Positions 17,506-25,917 of a stretch of DNA of 56,863 nucleotides are shown one piece after another. Every line of letters starts with the position of its first letter. The first letter of the stretch is position 1. The DNA comes from an uncultured Eubacteriales bacterium (lineage in GTDB: Bacteria; Bacillota; Clostridia; Peptostreptococcales; Anaerovoracaceae), in the NCBI GenBank assembly GCA_902790905.1, contig CADATO010000013.1, forward strand, positions 1 to 56,863, in the 5' to 3' direction. The notes beneath the pieces were generated by a model, which was not told the origin of the DNA, searched no databases, and worked only from the letters and a program-made list of their open reading frames with translations. A program made the translations under genes and the position numbers.

Positions 17506-19095
17506 ATGGAAGAAATCCGTGGACAGGTAAAAGAGGACAAAGTAGAACTGGTTGTTTCGGGGCGTATTGACTCGACGAATGCGGCAGCGGCCGGGGAAGA
17601 ATTCGACAGAATCCTCGAAGGGGTAACCCCCAGACCGCTCTATATCGACGCATCCGAACTGGAGTACATCTCCAGCGCGGGGCTGCGGCTGATCCTGCGG
17701 CTGCGCAAGAGTTTTGAGGACATCACCATCACAGGGACCAGTTCGGAGATCTACGAGATCCTCGACATGACCGGCTTCACGCAGATGATGACCGTCGAGA
17801 AAGCCTACAAGGTCGTTTCGATCGAGGGCTGCGAGGTCATCGGGCGCGGCGCCAACGGCACGGTCTACCGCATCGACGGGGACAATGTCGTCAAGGTCTA
17901 CAACAACCCGGATGCGCTGGATGAGATCCAGCACGAACGCGAGGTCGCCAGACTGGCGATGATCCTGGGCGTGCCGACGGCCATCTCGTACGACGTCGTC
18001 CGCGTCGGGAACAGCTACGGCTCGGTCTTCGAACTGCTCGACGCGAAGTCGTTCTCGAAGATCCTGGCGCAGCACCCGGAGAAGATGGACTGGTGCGTCG
18101 AGGAGTACGTCGAGATGCTCAAGACCATCCACGGGACCGTGGTGCCGGAGGGCAAGCTCCCGGATATGCGGGAGACGGCCATCGGCTGGGCGCATTTCGT
18201 AAAAGACTACCTGCCGGAAGAGGCCGGGGAAAAGCTGGTGTCGATGGTGGAAGCGATTCCGCACGACGACCATATGATCCACGGCGATTACCATACCAAG
18301 AACCTGGAACTCGTCGGCGACGAAGTCCTGCTCATCGACATGGACACCCTGGCGGTGGGCCACCCGATCTTTGAGCTCGGCTCGATGTTCAACGCGTACA
18401 TTGGCTTCTCGGAGCTCGATCCGCAGATCATCCTGGACTTCCAGGGATTTGACCACGAGACGGCGCAGGAATTCTGGGCGAAGACGCTCGTAGAGTATCT
18501 GGGAACGGACAACAAGGCGGTCGTACGCAGCGTCGAGGACAAGGCGCGCATCATCGGCTACACCCGGTTGATCCGCCGCTCGATCCGGCGCAACGGGCTC
18601 GAGACGGAAGAAGGCCGCCGCCTGATCGACCACTGGAAGGCGGAGCTCCTGCAGCTGCTGTCCCATACGGAAAGCCTCGAGTTCACGCGCAATGAACTCG
18701 ACATCGAGGCGGACACGGAGAACCTGGATGCGGTTCTTGCTTTTGTGGATGAACGGCTGGAGGCAGCGAACTGCCCGATGAAGGCCAAGATGCAGATCGA
18801 CCTCGCCGTCGAGGAGATCTTCGTCAACATCGCCAACTACGCCTACAGACCGAACAAGGGCAGGGCGGTCATCCGCACGGAAGTCCGCGAAAATCCGCTC
18901 GAAGTCACGCTGACATTCCTGGACAGCGGCGCCCCGTACGATCCGCTGGCCAAAGAAGACCCCGACATCACCCTGGCCGTGCAGGACAGACAGATCGGCG
19001 GTCTGGGCATCTTCCTGGTCAAGCAGACCATGGACGATGTCAAATACGAATATAAAAACGGCAGGAACATCCTGACGCTTACCAAAAACCTGTGA
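17506..19095 (+). CDS. STAS - kinase-like - RsbW-type ATPase fusion protein
   Basis: The 529-residue protein joins three signalling domains. Residues 1-100 form a STAS domain with the phospho-acceptor region YISSAG (Ser56/57). Residues about 110-330 form an aminoglycoside/choline kinase-like fold: IGRGANGTVYRI, VVKVY (Lys130), the catalytic loop HGDYHTKN (Asp261, Asn266) and IDMD (278-280). Residues about 400-529 form an RsbW-type GHKL ATPase with the N-box LAVEEIFVNIANYAY and G-boxes DSGAPYDP and GGLGIF. It thus holds an anti-sigma-type kinase and its own antagonist in one chain. The start at 17506 has TTGGAGGAATT upstream; the frame is open to 17467 but lacks a ribosome site there. Its TGA overlaps the next gene's GTG. 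Confidence 0.85.
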   Translation: MEEIRGQVKEDKVELVVSGRIDSTNAAAAGEEFDRILEGVTPRPLYIDASELEYISSAGLRLILRLRKSFEDITITGTSSEIYEILDMTGFTQMMTVEKAYKVVSIEGCEVIGRGANGTVYRIDGDNVVKVYNNPDALDEIQHEREVARLAMILGVPTAISYDVVRVGNSYGSVFELLDAKSFSKILAQHPEKMDWCVEEYVEMLKTIHGTVVPEGKLPDMRETAIGWAHFVKDYLPEEAGEKLVSMVEAIPHDDHMIHGDYHTKNLELVGDEVLLIDMDTLAVGHPIFELGSMFNAYIGFSELDPQIILDFQGFDHETAQEFWAKTLVEYLGTDNKAVVRSVEDKARIIGYTRLIRRSIRRNGLETEEGRRLIDHWKAELLQLLSHTESLEFTRNELDIEADTENLDAVLAFVDERLEAANCPMKAKMQIDLAVEEIFVNIANYAYRPNKGRAVIRTEVRENPLEVTLTFLDSGAPYDPLAKEDPDITLAVQDRQIGGLGIFLVKQTMDDVKYEYKNGRNILTLTKNL

Positions 19096-20702
19096 AAGTC
19101 GAGAGCTACTACCAGACATACCCCCTGAACGGGGCCGGGATCGACGAACTCTCTGCTGCCATTGACAGCAGGCTGGAGCCGATCGGCATTGAACGAGAGA
19201 ATCGCCTCCGCATCCGTCTTTCGATGGAAGAGGCGCTTCTTCGCATGCGCGATCATTTCGGCGAGAACAAGGAAGTCACCCTGATCATCGCCGGCAAGAT
19301 GGCGCGCCCGTATGTCCAGATCGCACTCGAAGGGCCGATCTTCAACCCGCTCAGCAAGACCGCCGTCGAACTCGAAGACTGGAGCGGCTCGCTGCTGACA
19401 GCCGTCGGTCTGTCGCCGCAGTACAGCTACAGCGGCGGCGTCAACACGCTGCGCCTGACCCTGCCGCGGCAGGGCATGAACCCGGTGCTCAAGATGTTCG
19501 CGGCGCTGGTGGCCGGCATCTTCTGCGGGGTGATGCTCTCTTATGCGCTGCCGGAAGAGACCGGCGATGCGATCATATCGGCATTGTTTGATCCGCTCTA
19601 CGGCGCCTGGTACAACATCCTGACCGTCTCGGCGGGACCTGTCATCTTCTTCATGACGATCACCACGATCATCAACACCGGAAAGATCGCCGAACAGGGC
19701 GGGGACAGCCGGCGGATGCTGGCGCGGTACATCGCGATGAGTGTCCTGCTCTCTGTGCTGGCGCTCGCGATCGGCGCGCTGCTGTTCCGCGGCGGCCAGA
19801 TGACGGACGAGATCAGCGGGATGTCTGTGCGCGAGTTCCTGAAGGGCCTGCTTTCGGTCTTCCCGACGGACGTTTTCTCGCCGCTCATCTCTGTCAATAC
19901 GCCGCAGATCCTGCTGCTGGCATTCGTGCTTGGCAATCTGCTCTTTGCAGCCGGCGAGCGGGCCGGTGCGCTCAGCGCGCTGTGCCGCCAGTTCAATACG
20001 ATCGGCCTGTACCTGGCCGACTGGATCAGCCGGCTCGTTCCGTATATGATCTTTATCTTCGTGACGCTGCAGATCCTGCGCCGGGAGACCAGGCTGCTGG
20101 CCGGTCTCTGGCAGCCGCTGCTCCTCGCGCTGCTGCTGGCTGTTCTGATCTGCGCGCTGATCCTGCTGTATGTGAGCAGGCAGATGCATGTCAGCGCCGC
20201 GCTCCTGTGGGCCAAGGTGAAGCCGGTGTTCCTGCAGACGATCCGCAAAGGGTCGCTGGATGCCTCCTTCGGTATGAGTGAGAAGATGTGCACCCGGGAA
20301 CTCGGGATCGAGCGGTACTTCGTCACGGTGGGCCTGCCGCACGGGCTGGTCCTGTATATGCCGATCAGCGCCCTCGGGACGCTGGTCTTCACGATCTACA
20401 CAGCGGCGGCGTATGACATCCCGATGACGCCGGTCGAGTACGGCATCGTGCTTGTGCTGGCGACGATGCTGTTCGTCGCGACGCCGCCGGTGCCAGGCGC
20501 CAACCTGTTGGCCTACGCGGCGGTCTTCCTGCAGATGGGCTTTTCGTCCACGGCGCTGATCGATGCGATGATCTTCGATATTTTCTTCGGCATCTTCGCG
20601 GCGGCGGCCAACCAGCTGCTGCTCGAACTCGACCTGGTGCTGCAGGCGAGCCGGCTCGGATTGCTGGACGAGGAAGTGCTGCAGCAGGCGGCGGTGGAGT
20701 GA
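19092..20702 (+). CDS. ATPase-like domain fused to a dicarboxylate/cation symporter
   Basis: The 536-residue protein starts at GTG 19092, overlapping the previous stop (GTGA). Residues 1-130 resemble an RsbW-type GHKL ATPase, with LRIRLSMEEALLRMRDHFGE at the N-box; the metal-binding Asn of the canonical box is not evident, so it may not bind ATP normally. Residues 133-536 are a DAACS-family transporter (Na+ or H+:dicarboxylate/glutamate): PVIFFMTITTIINTGKIAEQGG, FGMSEKMCTRELGI, ATPPVPGANLL. By inference its activity is controlled by STAS partners made from the two upstream genes. A terminator follows. Confidence 0.82.
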   Translation: MKVESYYQTYPLNGAGIDELSAAIDSRLEPIGIERENRLRIRLSMEEALLRMRDHFGENKEVTLIIAGKMARPYVQIALEGPIFNPLSKTAVELEDWSGSLLTAVGLSPQYSYSGGVNTLRLTLPRQGMNPVLKMFAALVAGIFCGVMLSYALPEETGDAIISALFDPLYGAWYNILTVSAGPVIFFMTITTIINTGKIAEQGGDSRRMLARYIAMSVLLSVLALAIGALLFRGGQMTDEISGMSVREFLKGLLSVFPTDVFSPLISVNTPQILLLAFVLGNLLFAAGERAGALSALCRQFNTIGLYLADWISRLVPYMIFIFVTLQILRRETRLLAGLWQPLLLALLLAVLICALILLYVSRQMHVSAALLWAKVKPVFLQTIRKGSLDASFGMSEKMCTRELGIERYFVTVGLPHGLVLYMPISALGTLVFTIYTAAAYDIPMTPVEYGIVLVLATMLFVATPPVPGANLLAYAAVFLQMGFSSTALIDAMIFDIFFGIFAAAANQLLLELDLVLQASRLGLLDEEVLQQAAVE

Positions 20703-20731
20703 TCTTTCGCAGAATGATATAGCCATACAAA

Positions 20732-20755
20732 AACCCGGAGTCGCACCTCCGGGTT
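20732..20755. terminator. Bidirectional terminator
   Basis: Nine-bp stem AACCCGGAG / CTCCGGGTT with a six-base loop. Ts follow on both strands (CTTTCATTTC on plus; TTTTTG on minus). It serves the convergent transporter and acetyltransferase genes. Confidence 0.85.
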
Positions 20756-20818
20756 CTTTCATTTCTGCAATCAGGGCTGCATGTTTGATGCGCGCAGCTG
20801 GATGCACGCAGCAGAACA

Positions 20819-21391
20819 CTATTTCTCGAAGAAGTTCTTGTGGATCAGGTAGCGGTCCTTGCCGCCGTACAGATCTCTGCGGTCGACGATCTCCCAGCCG
20901 AGGATCAGGAAGTTGTTGTAGCTGTACGGGTTTTCCGGGGAGATGGACGTGTAGCCTTCGGTCGCGCCGAGGTCGATCGCTTCGCCGATGCGGATCTTGT
21001 TGAAGAGCCGCTGCAGGCCGTGCCCGCGCCACTTCGGGGTGACCATGGTCAGGTCGAGCGAGCAGGTTTTGGCGAGCTGCTCGTCTGTGTAGTCGAAGTA
21101 GTGCCCGTAGTTCTTCTCTTTGGTCGGCGTGGTGTTCGCGATCAGCACCGAGTAGCCGGCGAGTTCACCGTTGTCCGCAAAAGCGATGTAGCAGTAGTCG
21201 GTCTCGAGCGCGTCGAGGGAGTCCTCGCGCGAGTAGGTCGCGTAGATGTCTTTGTTGGGCAGCGCTTCCATGATGGTGTCCTGCAGCTGCATCACGTAAT
21301 CAACGTCGTCGGGCGTTGCGCGGCGGATGTGAAAAACGGTCGGCTCACCTCTGCCGTTCATGAGTTCGATATCGAGGGGTAACTGGATCAT
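20819..21391 (-). CDS. GNAT-family N-acetyltransferase
   Basis: A 190-residue acetyltransferase of the GNAT superfamily: IRRATPDDVDYVMQLQ at the start of the fold, the acetyl-CoA pyrophosphate-binding region as LTMVTPKWRGHGLQRLF (an R/Q-x-x-G-x-G/A variant), and YTSISPENPYSYNNFLILGW in the last part. The acceptor is unknown. The start at 21391 is fixed by CAAGGAGGAACTCCC on the minus strand; the frame open to 21445 is not used. It is probably monocistronic. Confidence 0.85.
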   Translation of the reverse strand: MIQLPLDIELMNGRGEPTVFHIRRATPDDVDYVMQLQDTIMEALPNKDIYATYSREDSLDALETDYCYIAFADNGELAGYSVLIANTTPTKEKNYGHYFDYTDEQLAKTCSLDLTMVTPKWRGHGLQRLFNKIRIGEAIDLGATEGYTSISPENPYSYNNFLILGWEIVDRRDLYGGKDRYLIHKNFFEK

Positions 21392-21558
21392 GGGAGTTCC
21401 TCCTTGCTGTATATTTGTACGGCAGGTCGTTCTAGTGATTTTCAATACGCTACTGTGTTAAAGATGTAAATACTGTACCATGAAAAGGACGGGAGGACAA
21501 TTCACAATCATGCGTGACAGGTGATGACAGATTGCGTTGGAGCAAGGTGTGGATGCGT

Positions 21559-21587
21559 TTGAATAACAGGAATCGCTTTGCTAAAAT
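21559..21587 (+). promoter_or_regulatory. Promoter of the VWA-MoxR operon with the 9-mer repeat in its spacer
   Basis: TTGAAT (21559-21564), 17 bases, TAAAAT (21582-21587). The iterated motif GGAATCGCT occupies 21569-21577, inside the spacer. The start would lie about 90 bases upstream of the gene at 21686. Confidence 0.55.
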
Positions 21588-21685
21588 TAATATGGAATCA
21601 TGTGCACCTGCCATCAGTGGTGCAAGCCGCGCCTGCGCATCAGTGGTGCGGCGGATGAGAGAATGCAATACGAATCTATCGCAAA

Positions 21686-22744
21686 ATGAGTCTGAATCTG
21701 AACGAGATCTTCGCCATGCTGTCCGACAAGGTCCCCGCCTGGGGGCCTCTCATCGGGATGCTGGAGTTCCGGGAGTCGAAGGATGCCGCTCCGGTGGCAA
21801 GCGACGGCAGGGTGATCTACTACAATACGAAAAAGATGCAGTACTACACGCCGTCGACGCAGATGTTCTATTTCGCGCAGCAGCTTTTGCACATCCAGCT
21901 GGCCCACCAGCAGCGCGGGGAGGGGCGCGACCCCGACCTGTGGCGGCGGGCGACGGACGACGTGGTGAGCGAGATGCTGATCGCGGACGGCTTTCAGCAG
22001 CCCGAGGACCGGCGCCGAAGGCCGGAGGCCGCAGGCGTGTCCGCCGAGGAGCTGTACGTGCGGTACTACCGGCAGGCCGAAGAGGATGAAGAGGCCGAGG
22101 AAGCGCCGCCCGAACTCGAGAAGCCGCCGCAGAAAAAGGCCGACCCGAAGGGCAAGCGCCAGGGAAGCGAACACGGCGCGAAGGACCGGGAGATCGAAGA
22201 CCCGGGCCTGGCGAAGGCGGTCGAAGGGCTGGCGGAGCTGCTGGAGCCATCGATGCAGATGGATTTCGACTGGTTCCCGGGGGATACCATCCGGGACGGG
22301 ATGCTGAGGGAGCGATTCCGCCCGTACCCTGTGCCGCACGCCGAGATCCTGCTCGACACCAGCGCCAGCATCGACGCGGAGCTGCTCCGGACGTTCGTGC
22401 GGGGCGTCAAGGGATTGCTTGCGGAGGACGCTGTGGTGCGGGTCGGGTGCTTTGACACCAAGTTCTACGGCTGGCAGGAAGTGCGCACCATGCAGGATAT
22501 CGAATCGCTCGAGCTCATCGGCGCCGGCGGGACGAACTTCGAAACCGCCATCCACGCCTTTACGGGCGATGCGGAAACGCGCATTATATTTACAGACGGC
22601 TATGCGGAAATGCCGCAGGAGCGGTGCGACGCCATCTGGCTCGTGTACAGCTCCACGCCCATCCACCCGGTGGGCGGCCGCGTGATCTATGTTGAAAAAC
22701 CGGAGGAGACCGAACAGGATGAAATCGATTTTCTTATCACATAA
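21686..22744 (+). CDS. VWA-like (DUF2201 type) protein
   Basis: The 352-residue protein resembles the VWA-like/putative metallopeptidase family that pairs with MoxR ATPases. The N-terminal domain, where relatives often carry HExxH, reads QQLLHIQLAHQQR: the His pattern is partly kept but the catalytic Glu is missing. A charged linker follows (about residues 120-175). The C-terminal VWA-like domain has the MIDAS motif LLDTSASID, then GGTNFE and FTDGYAE. It probably acts as a metal-dependent adaptor for the downstream ATPase, whose start lies inside its last 26 bases. The start ATG is at CGCAAAATG and has no strong ribosome site. Confidence 0.8.
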   Translation: MSLNLNEIFAMLSDKVPAWGPLIGMLEFRESKDAAPVASDGRVIYYNTKKMQYYTPSTQMFYFAQQLLHIQLAHQQRGEGRDPDLWRRATDDVVSEMLIADGFQQPEDRRRRPEAAGVSAEELYVRYYRQAEEDEEAEEAPPELEKPPQKKADPKGKRQGSEHGAKDREIEDPGLAKAVEGLAELLEPSMQMDFDWFPGDTIRDGMLRERFRPYPVPHAEILLDTSASIDAELLRTFVRGVKGLLAEDAVVRVGCFDTKFYGWQEVRTMQDIESLELIGAGGTNFETAIHAFTGDAETRIIFTDGYAEMPQERCDAIWLVYSSTPIHPVGGRVIYVEKPEETEQDEIDFLIT

Positions 22745-24389
22745 ACAGGTATTCGAGAGCCCGCTGCCGCTGTTCCGCGCGTCGGCGAAGACCGCGGCGG
22801 CGACAGACCTCGCACTGCTCACCGTGCCGGATGACGGCTTTGCGCTGCACGACGGCGACATCAGCTGGTATCTGGCGGACGGCATGTGCGTGGACAGAGG
22901 CGGCAGAGATGAGCCGGCCGGCGTTTGCGCGGTGCGGCCGGTGCTGGAGCTCGGGCCGGGCGAGGCGTCCCTGCTGAAGGGTATCCGCGAGACGGCGGGC
23001 ATCGCCGCGGCGGAGTTCGGCGCGTATCCGATGACGATCCTCGCTCCCACTTTGCGGGACATGGCGGAGAAGGAATACAAAGACGGCACGCTGCCGCTGA
23101 CCGACCTGACCTTTACGGTCGCGGGTTCGGACGGCCTCGAAAGCTTGCCGGTCTACCGGCTCGGCGCCAAGCAGATCGTCCGCGTCACGGCAAGCGAAGA
23201 CAATGTATCCGGCTATGTGCAGCTGTCCGACGGGACGGCGCTGTCCGCGGGGAGCGAAGTGTTCCTCGAGGTGCGGCCGGTTCGCTGGTACTACGATGCG
23301 GCGAATCATCTGTTGATCTGCGGCCGCGCGCTGTTCGCGGGGATGGAGTCTGAAGAGGCGAAGCGGTATCTGGCTGAGCGATTCCTCGAAGAACTGACCG
23401 CCGTGGACGAAAAAACAGCCGCGGAGGAAGAAACAGCCGGGGCCGGCGAAAGCGGGCAGAGAAAGCCATTCCATATCGGCTCGCACGACGAACTCGCGCT
23501 GATCCGCGCTTACGTGGAAGCGGACATCCCGGTCTTCATCCACGGGCTCGCGGGCGACGGCAAGAGTGACCGCATCCGGCAGATCGACCCGCAGGCGCTC
23601 GACATTGAGCTCGTCAACGAAACGCCGGAGACCATCAACGGGCGCGCGATCTACAACGAGACCAAGGACGAGATCATCGACGTCAAGCCGACGTGGCTGG
23701 TCAAGATGGAGCGCCTTTGTGAGGACGGGGAAACGCACATCCTCTTCTTCGACGAACTGACCAACGCGACCAAGCAGACCCAGTCGGTCATCTTCAAGAT
23801 CGTGCTGGAGCGCGTCGTGAACAACCGCTGGCCGCTGCCTCCGAACGCACGCATCGTCGCGGCAGGCAACGACCGCAGCGAATCCACCGTGTCGCACGAC
23901 CTGGCGGAACCGCTGTTCGGCAGATTTGCGCACATCTACATCCGCACGACCGTCGAGAACTGGATGCCGTGGGCGGTCGGCGAAGGCATCAACCCGTACG
24001 TCATGGAGTTCCTCGCGAACAACGACCTCTATCTGCGCACGGCGTACACCGGCACGGAAGGGTACGCGGATCCGCGGCGCTGGGAGATGGTGTCGCGGGT
24101 GCTCGATCACTCCGGCAACGACTTTGCGCTGCTCGAGCCGATCGTGGGGCATGAGACGGCGGAGGCGTTCATCCGGTTCTTCAAGGCGCAGGAGCAGCTG
24201 AAGGACCTCGGGACATACACAGACGAAGAACTCGCGCACTTCACCATCGCGCGCCGGTATCAGCTCGCGCAGCAGTGCTTGTACGCGGCGGACACCAAGC
24301 CGGAAGAGGCGCGGGCGCTCGTGACGCGGCTCGGCGCGGAGTATCTGGCGTGGTACGACTACGTGCTCGCGCGCAAGAAGGGACTGTGA
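22719..24389 (+). CDS. MoxR-like AAA+ ATPase with N-terminal extension
   Basis: A 556-residue protein with a roughly 250-residue N-terminal region of unknown fold and a MoxR-type AAA+ domain: Walker A GLAGDGKS near residue 275, Walker B ILFFDELTNA near 340, sensor-1 region ARIVAAGND and the arginine-finger area LFGRFAHI. MoxR ATPases work with VWA proteins to mature or remodel other proteins or complexes; here the partner is the overlapping upstream gene. The start at 22719 (MKSIFLSHKQ) has CGGAGGA 14 bases upstream; the frame open to 22689 lies inside the upstream gene. The target complex is not evident. Confidence 0.82.
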   Translation: MKSIFLSHKQVFESPLPLFRASAKTAAATDLALLTVPDDGFALHDGDISWYLADGMCVDRGGRDEPAGVCAVRPVLELGPGEASLLKGIRETAGIAAAEFGAYPMTILAPTLRDMAEKEYKDGTLPLTDLTFTVAGSDGLESLPVYRLGAKQIVRVTASEDNVSGYVQLSDGTALSAGSEVFLEVRPVRWYYDAANHLLICGRALFAGMESEEAKRYLAERFLEELTAVDEKTAAEEETAGAGESGQRKPFHIGSHDELALIRAYVEADIPVFIHGLAGDGKSDRIRQIDPQALDIELVNETPETINGRAIYNETKDEIIDVKPTWLVKMERLCEDGETHILFFDELTNATKQTQSVIFKIVLERVVNNRWPLPPNARIVAAGNDRSESTVSHDLAEPLFGRFAHIYIRTTVENWMPWAVGEGINPYVMEFLANNDLYLRTAYTGTEGYADPRRWEMVSRVLDHSGNDFALLEPIVGHETAEAFIRFFKAQEQLKDLGTYTDEELAHFTIARRYQLAQQCLYAADTKPEEARALVTRLGAEYLAWYDYVLARKKGL

Positions 24390-24406
24390 GCCTGGCGGCG
24401 GGGTTT

Positions 24407-24485
24407 TGCAACGGATAGAGGCGCTGCAACGCGCAGTTGCAACCGCTGGTTGCGGGATTTCCAAGCGCGCTTGATAGCCTGCAAC
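24407..24485. promoter_or_regulatory. Cluster of TGCAAC boxes upstream of the XRE regulator
   Basis: TGCAAC occurs at 24407, 24425, 24438 and 24480, with inverted GTTGC at 24436 and 24449, all within 80 bases. The boxes lie 130-210 bases upstream of the regulator gene at 24621, and GTTGCAAC (24436-24443) is palindromic. They may be operator sites, possibly autoregulatory. The rest of the 231-base gap holds a copy of the iterated 9-mer at 24588. Confidence 0.4.
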
Positions 24486-24620
24486 CGCACAGAATTGTAA
24501 GATCGAGACAAGAAAAGGGCAAGGCCGCAGGGCTGCCGGAGAACCGGCGGGCGGCGAAAGAAGGAATCATAAGAAACGCGCGCAAGGAGCGATTCCACGG
24601 AAGCCCGGAAGGAGCAAGAA

Positions 24621-25679
24621 ATGATCTTAGCAGATAAAATCATCGAACTGAGAAAGAAAAACGGCTGGTCCCAGGAGGACCTCGCAGAGAAGATGGACGT
24701 CAGCAGACAGTCGATCTCCAAGTGGGAAGGCGCCCAGTCGGTGCCGGACATGAACCGCATCCTGCGCCTGTCCGAGATCTTCGGCGTGAGCACGGACTTC
24801 TTATTAAAAGATGATATGGAATTCGAAGATACGCCGGCGGGATACACGTCGACGGCGGATGCGGGGGCGTCGGCGAGCGGCTCCGGCAGAGGGGCTTACG
24901 AGGCGGCCTGCGAACTGGAGATGCGGACGGTCTCCATGGAAGAAGCGCAGGGGTTTATGGATTATAAGGCGTTCGCGGCAGGAAGAATCGCTATCGGCGT
25001 GCTGCTGTGCATCCTGTCGCCGATCCTGCTGATCGTGCTGAGCTCCGCGGCAGAGGCTGGCCGCATCGGTGTCACGGAAGGCCAGGCAGCCGGATTTGGA
25101 CTGGCGGTCCTGATCATCCTGGTCGGTGCGGCGGTGGCGCTGTTCGTCACCACGGGTCTGCGCGGCAAGCGCTATGAGTACTTTGAAAAAGAAGCCATCG
25201 AAACACTGTACGGTGTGGACGGCGCTGTGAAAGACCGGCGCGAAAAGTACCGCAGCACCTACACCTGGCAGCTGGTCAGCGGTATCGTGCTGTGCGTGCT
25301 GGCGGTCATCCCGCTGTTCGTCACGATGATGATCTTCGGCGACGAGGACACTCCGTACAACGACTACCGGTATGCGGCTGCGGTCGGCGTGCTGCTCCTG
25401 CTGGTGGCGATCGGCGTCTTCCTGATCGTGCGGGCATGCACCGTGTGGGGCGGATTCCAGATGCTGCTCGAGACCGGCGATTACACCCGTGCGCACAAGA
25501 TTGAAAACAAGAAGAACGAGCACATCGATGCGATCTACTGGGGTGCTGCGATCGTGATCTACCTCGCATGGAGCTTTATCACCATGCAGTGGCAGATGAC
25601 CTGGATCGTCTGGCCGATCGCCGGTGTTGGCTACGGCCTGCTGGTTGCAATCCTGCGCGCGATGCGGAGCAGAGGATAA
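24621..25679 (+). CDS. XRE-family transcriptional regulator with membrane domain
   Basis: The 352-residue protein has an N-terminal Cro/XRE helix-turn-helix (residues 5-60: LADKIIELRKKNGWSQEDLA, then VSRQSISKWEGAQSVPD), a linker, and a C-terminal part with four or five hydrophobic segments. Such membrane-anchored XRE regulators are common in clostridia and may sense envelope or membrane signals. A GAAGGAGC site lies upstream. TGCAAC boxes in the upstream gap are candidate binding sites. A strong terminator follows, so it is a single-gene unit. Confidence 0.88.
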   Translation: MILADKIIELRKKNGWSQEDLAEKMDVSRQSISKWEGAQSVPDMNRILRLSEIFGVSTDFLLKDDMEFEDTPAGYTSTADAGASASGSGRGAYEAACELEMRTVSMEEAQGFMDYKAFAAGRIAIGVLLCILSPILLIVLSSAAEAGRIGVTEGQAAGFGLAVLIILVGAAVALFVTTGLRGKRYEYFEKEAIETLYGVDGAVKDRREKYRSTYTWQLVSGIVLCVLAVIPLFVTMMIFGDEDTPYNDYRYAAAVGVLLLLVAIGVFLIVRACTVWGGFQMLLETGDYTRAHKIENKKNEHIDAIYWGAAIVIYLAWSFITMQWQMTWIVWPIAGVGYGLLVAILRAMRSRG

Positions 25680-25703
25680 TCTGTCACAGAGAATCGAAAA
25701 CCA

Positions 25704-25736
25704 GACCCGGCGGAGAAAACCTGCCGGGTCTTTTTT
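25704..25736 (+). terminator. Terminator after the XRE regulator
   Basis: Eight-bp stem GACCCGGC (25704-25711) / GCCGGGTC (25723-25730) followed by six Ts. Confidence 0.9.
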
Positions 25737-25780
25737 CTGCATTTGATTGATGTATTTTGAGTGTATTTAGGCGAGTTTGA

Positions 25781-25809
25781 TTGACTTTGCGCTAGTTTGC
25801 GTATAGGAT
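25781..25809 (+). promoter_or_regulatory. Promoter of the fructose operon
   Basis: TTGACT (25781-25786), 17 bases, TAGGAT (25804-25809), about 110 bases before fruR. The surrounding AT-rich sequence has repeated AGTTTG/AGTTTGC words (25774 and 25794), possible FruR half-sites. Confidence 0.5.
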
Positions 25810-25917
25810 GGTGGCAACAGAGTCATGCTGTGACAAAAGATCAATAGAATATAGGAACAGCACCGCGGTGGATGCAAAGAGATCAGAGGAACGCACCGCC
25901 GGGAAGGGGGAACCGCC

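Noticed and set aside
24407..24485. CRISPR-like repeats
   Set aside because: The TGCAAC words are only six bases with uneven spacing; no array of long repeats and unique spacers is present anywhere in the window.
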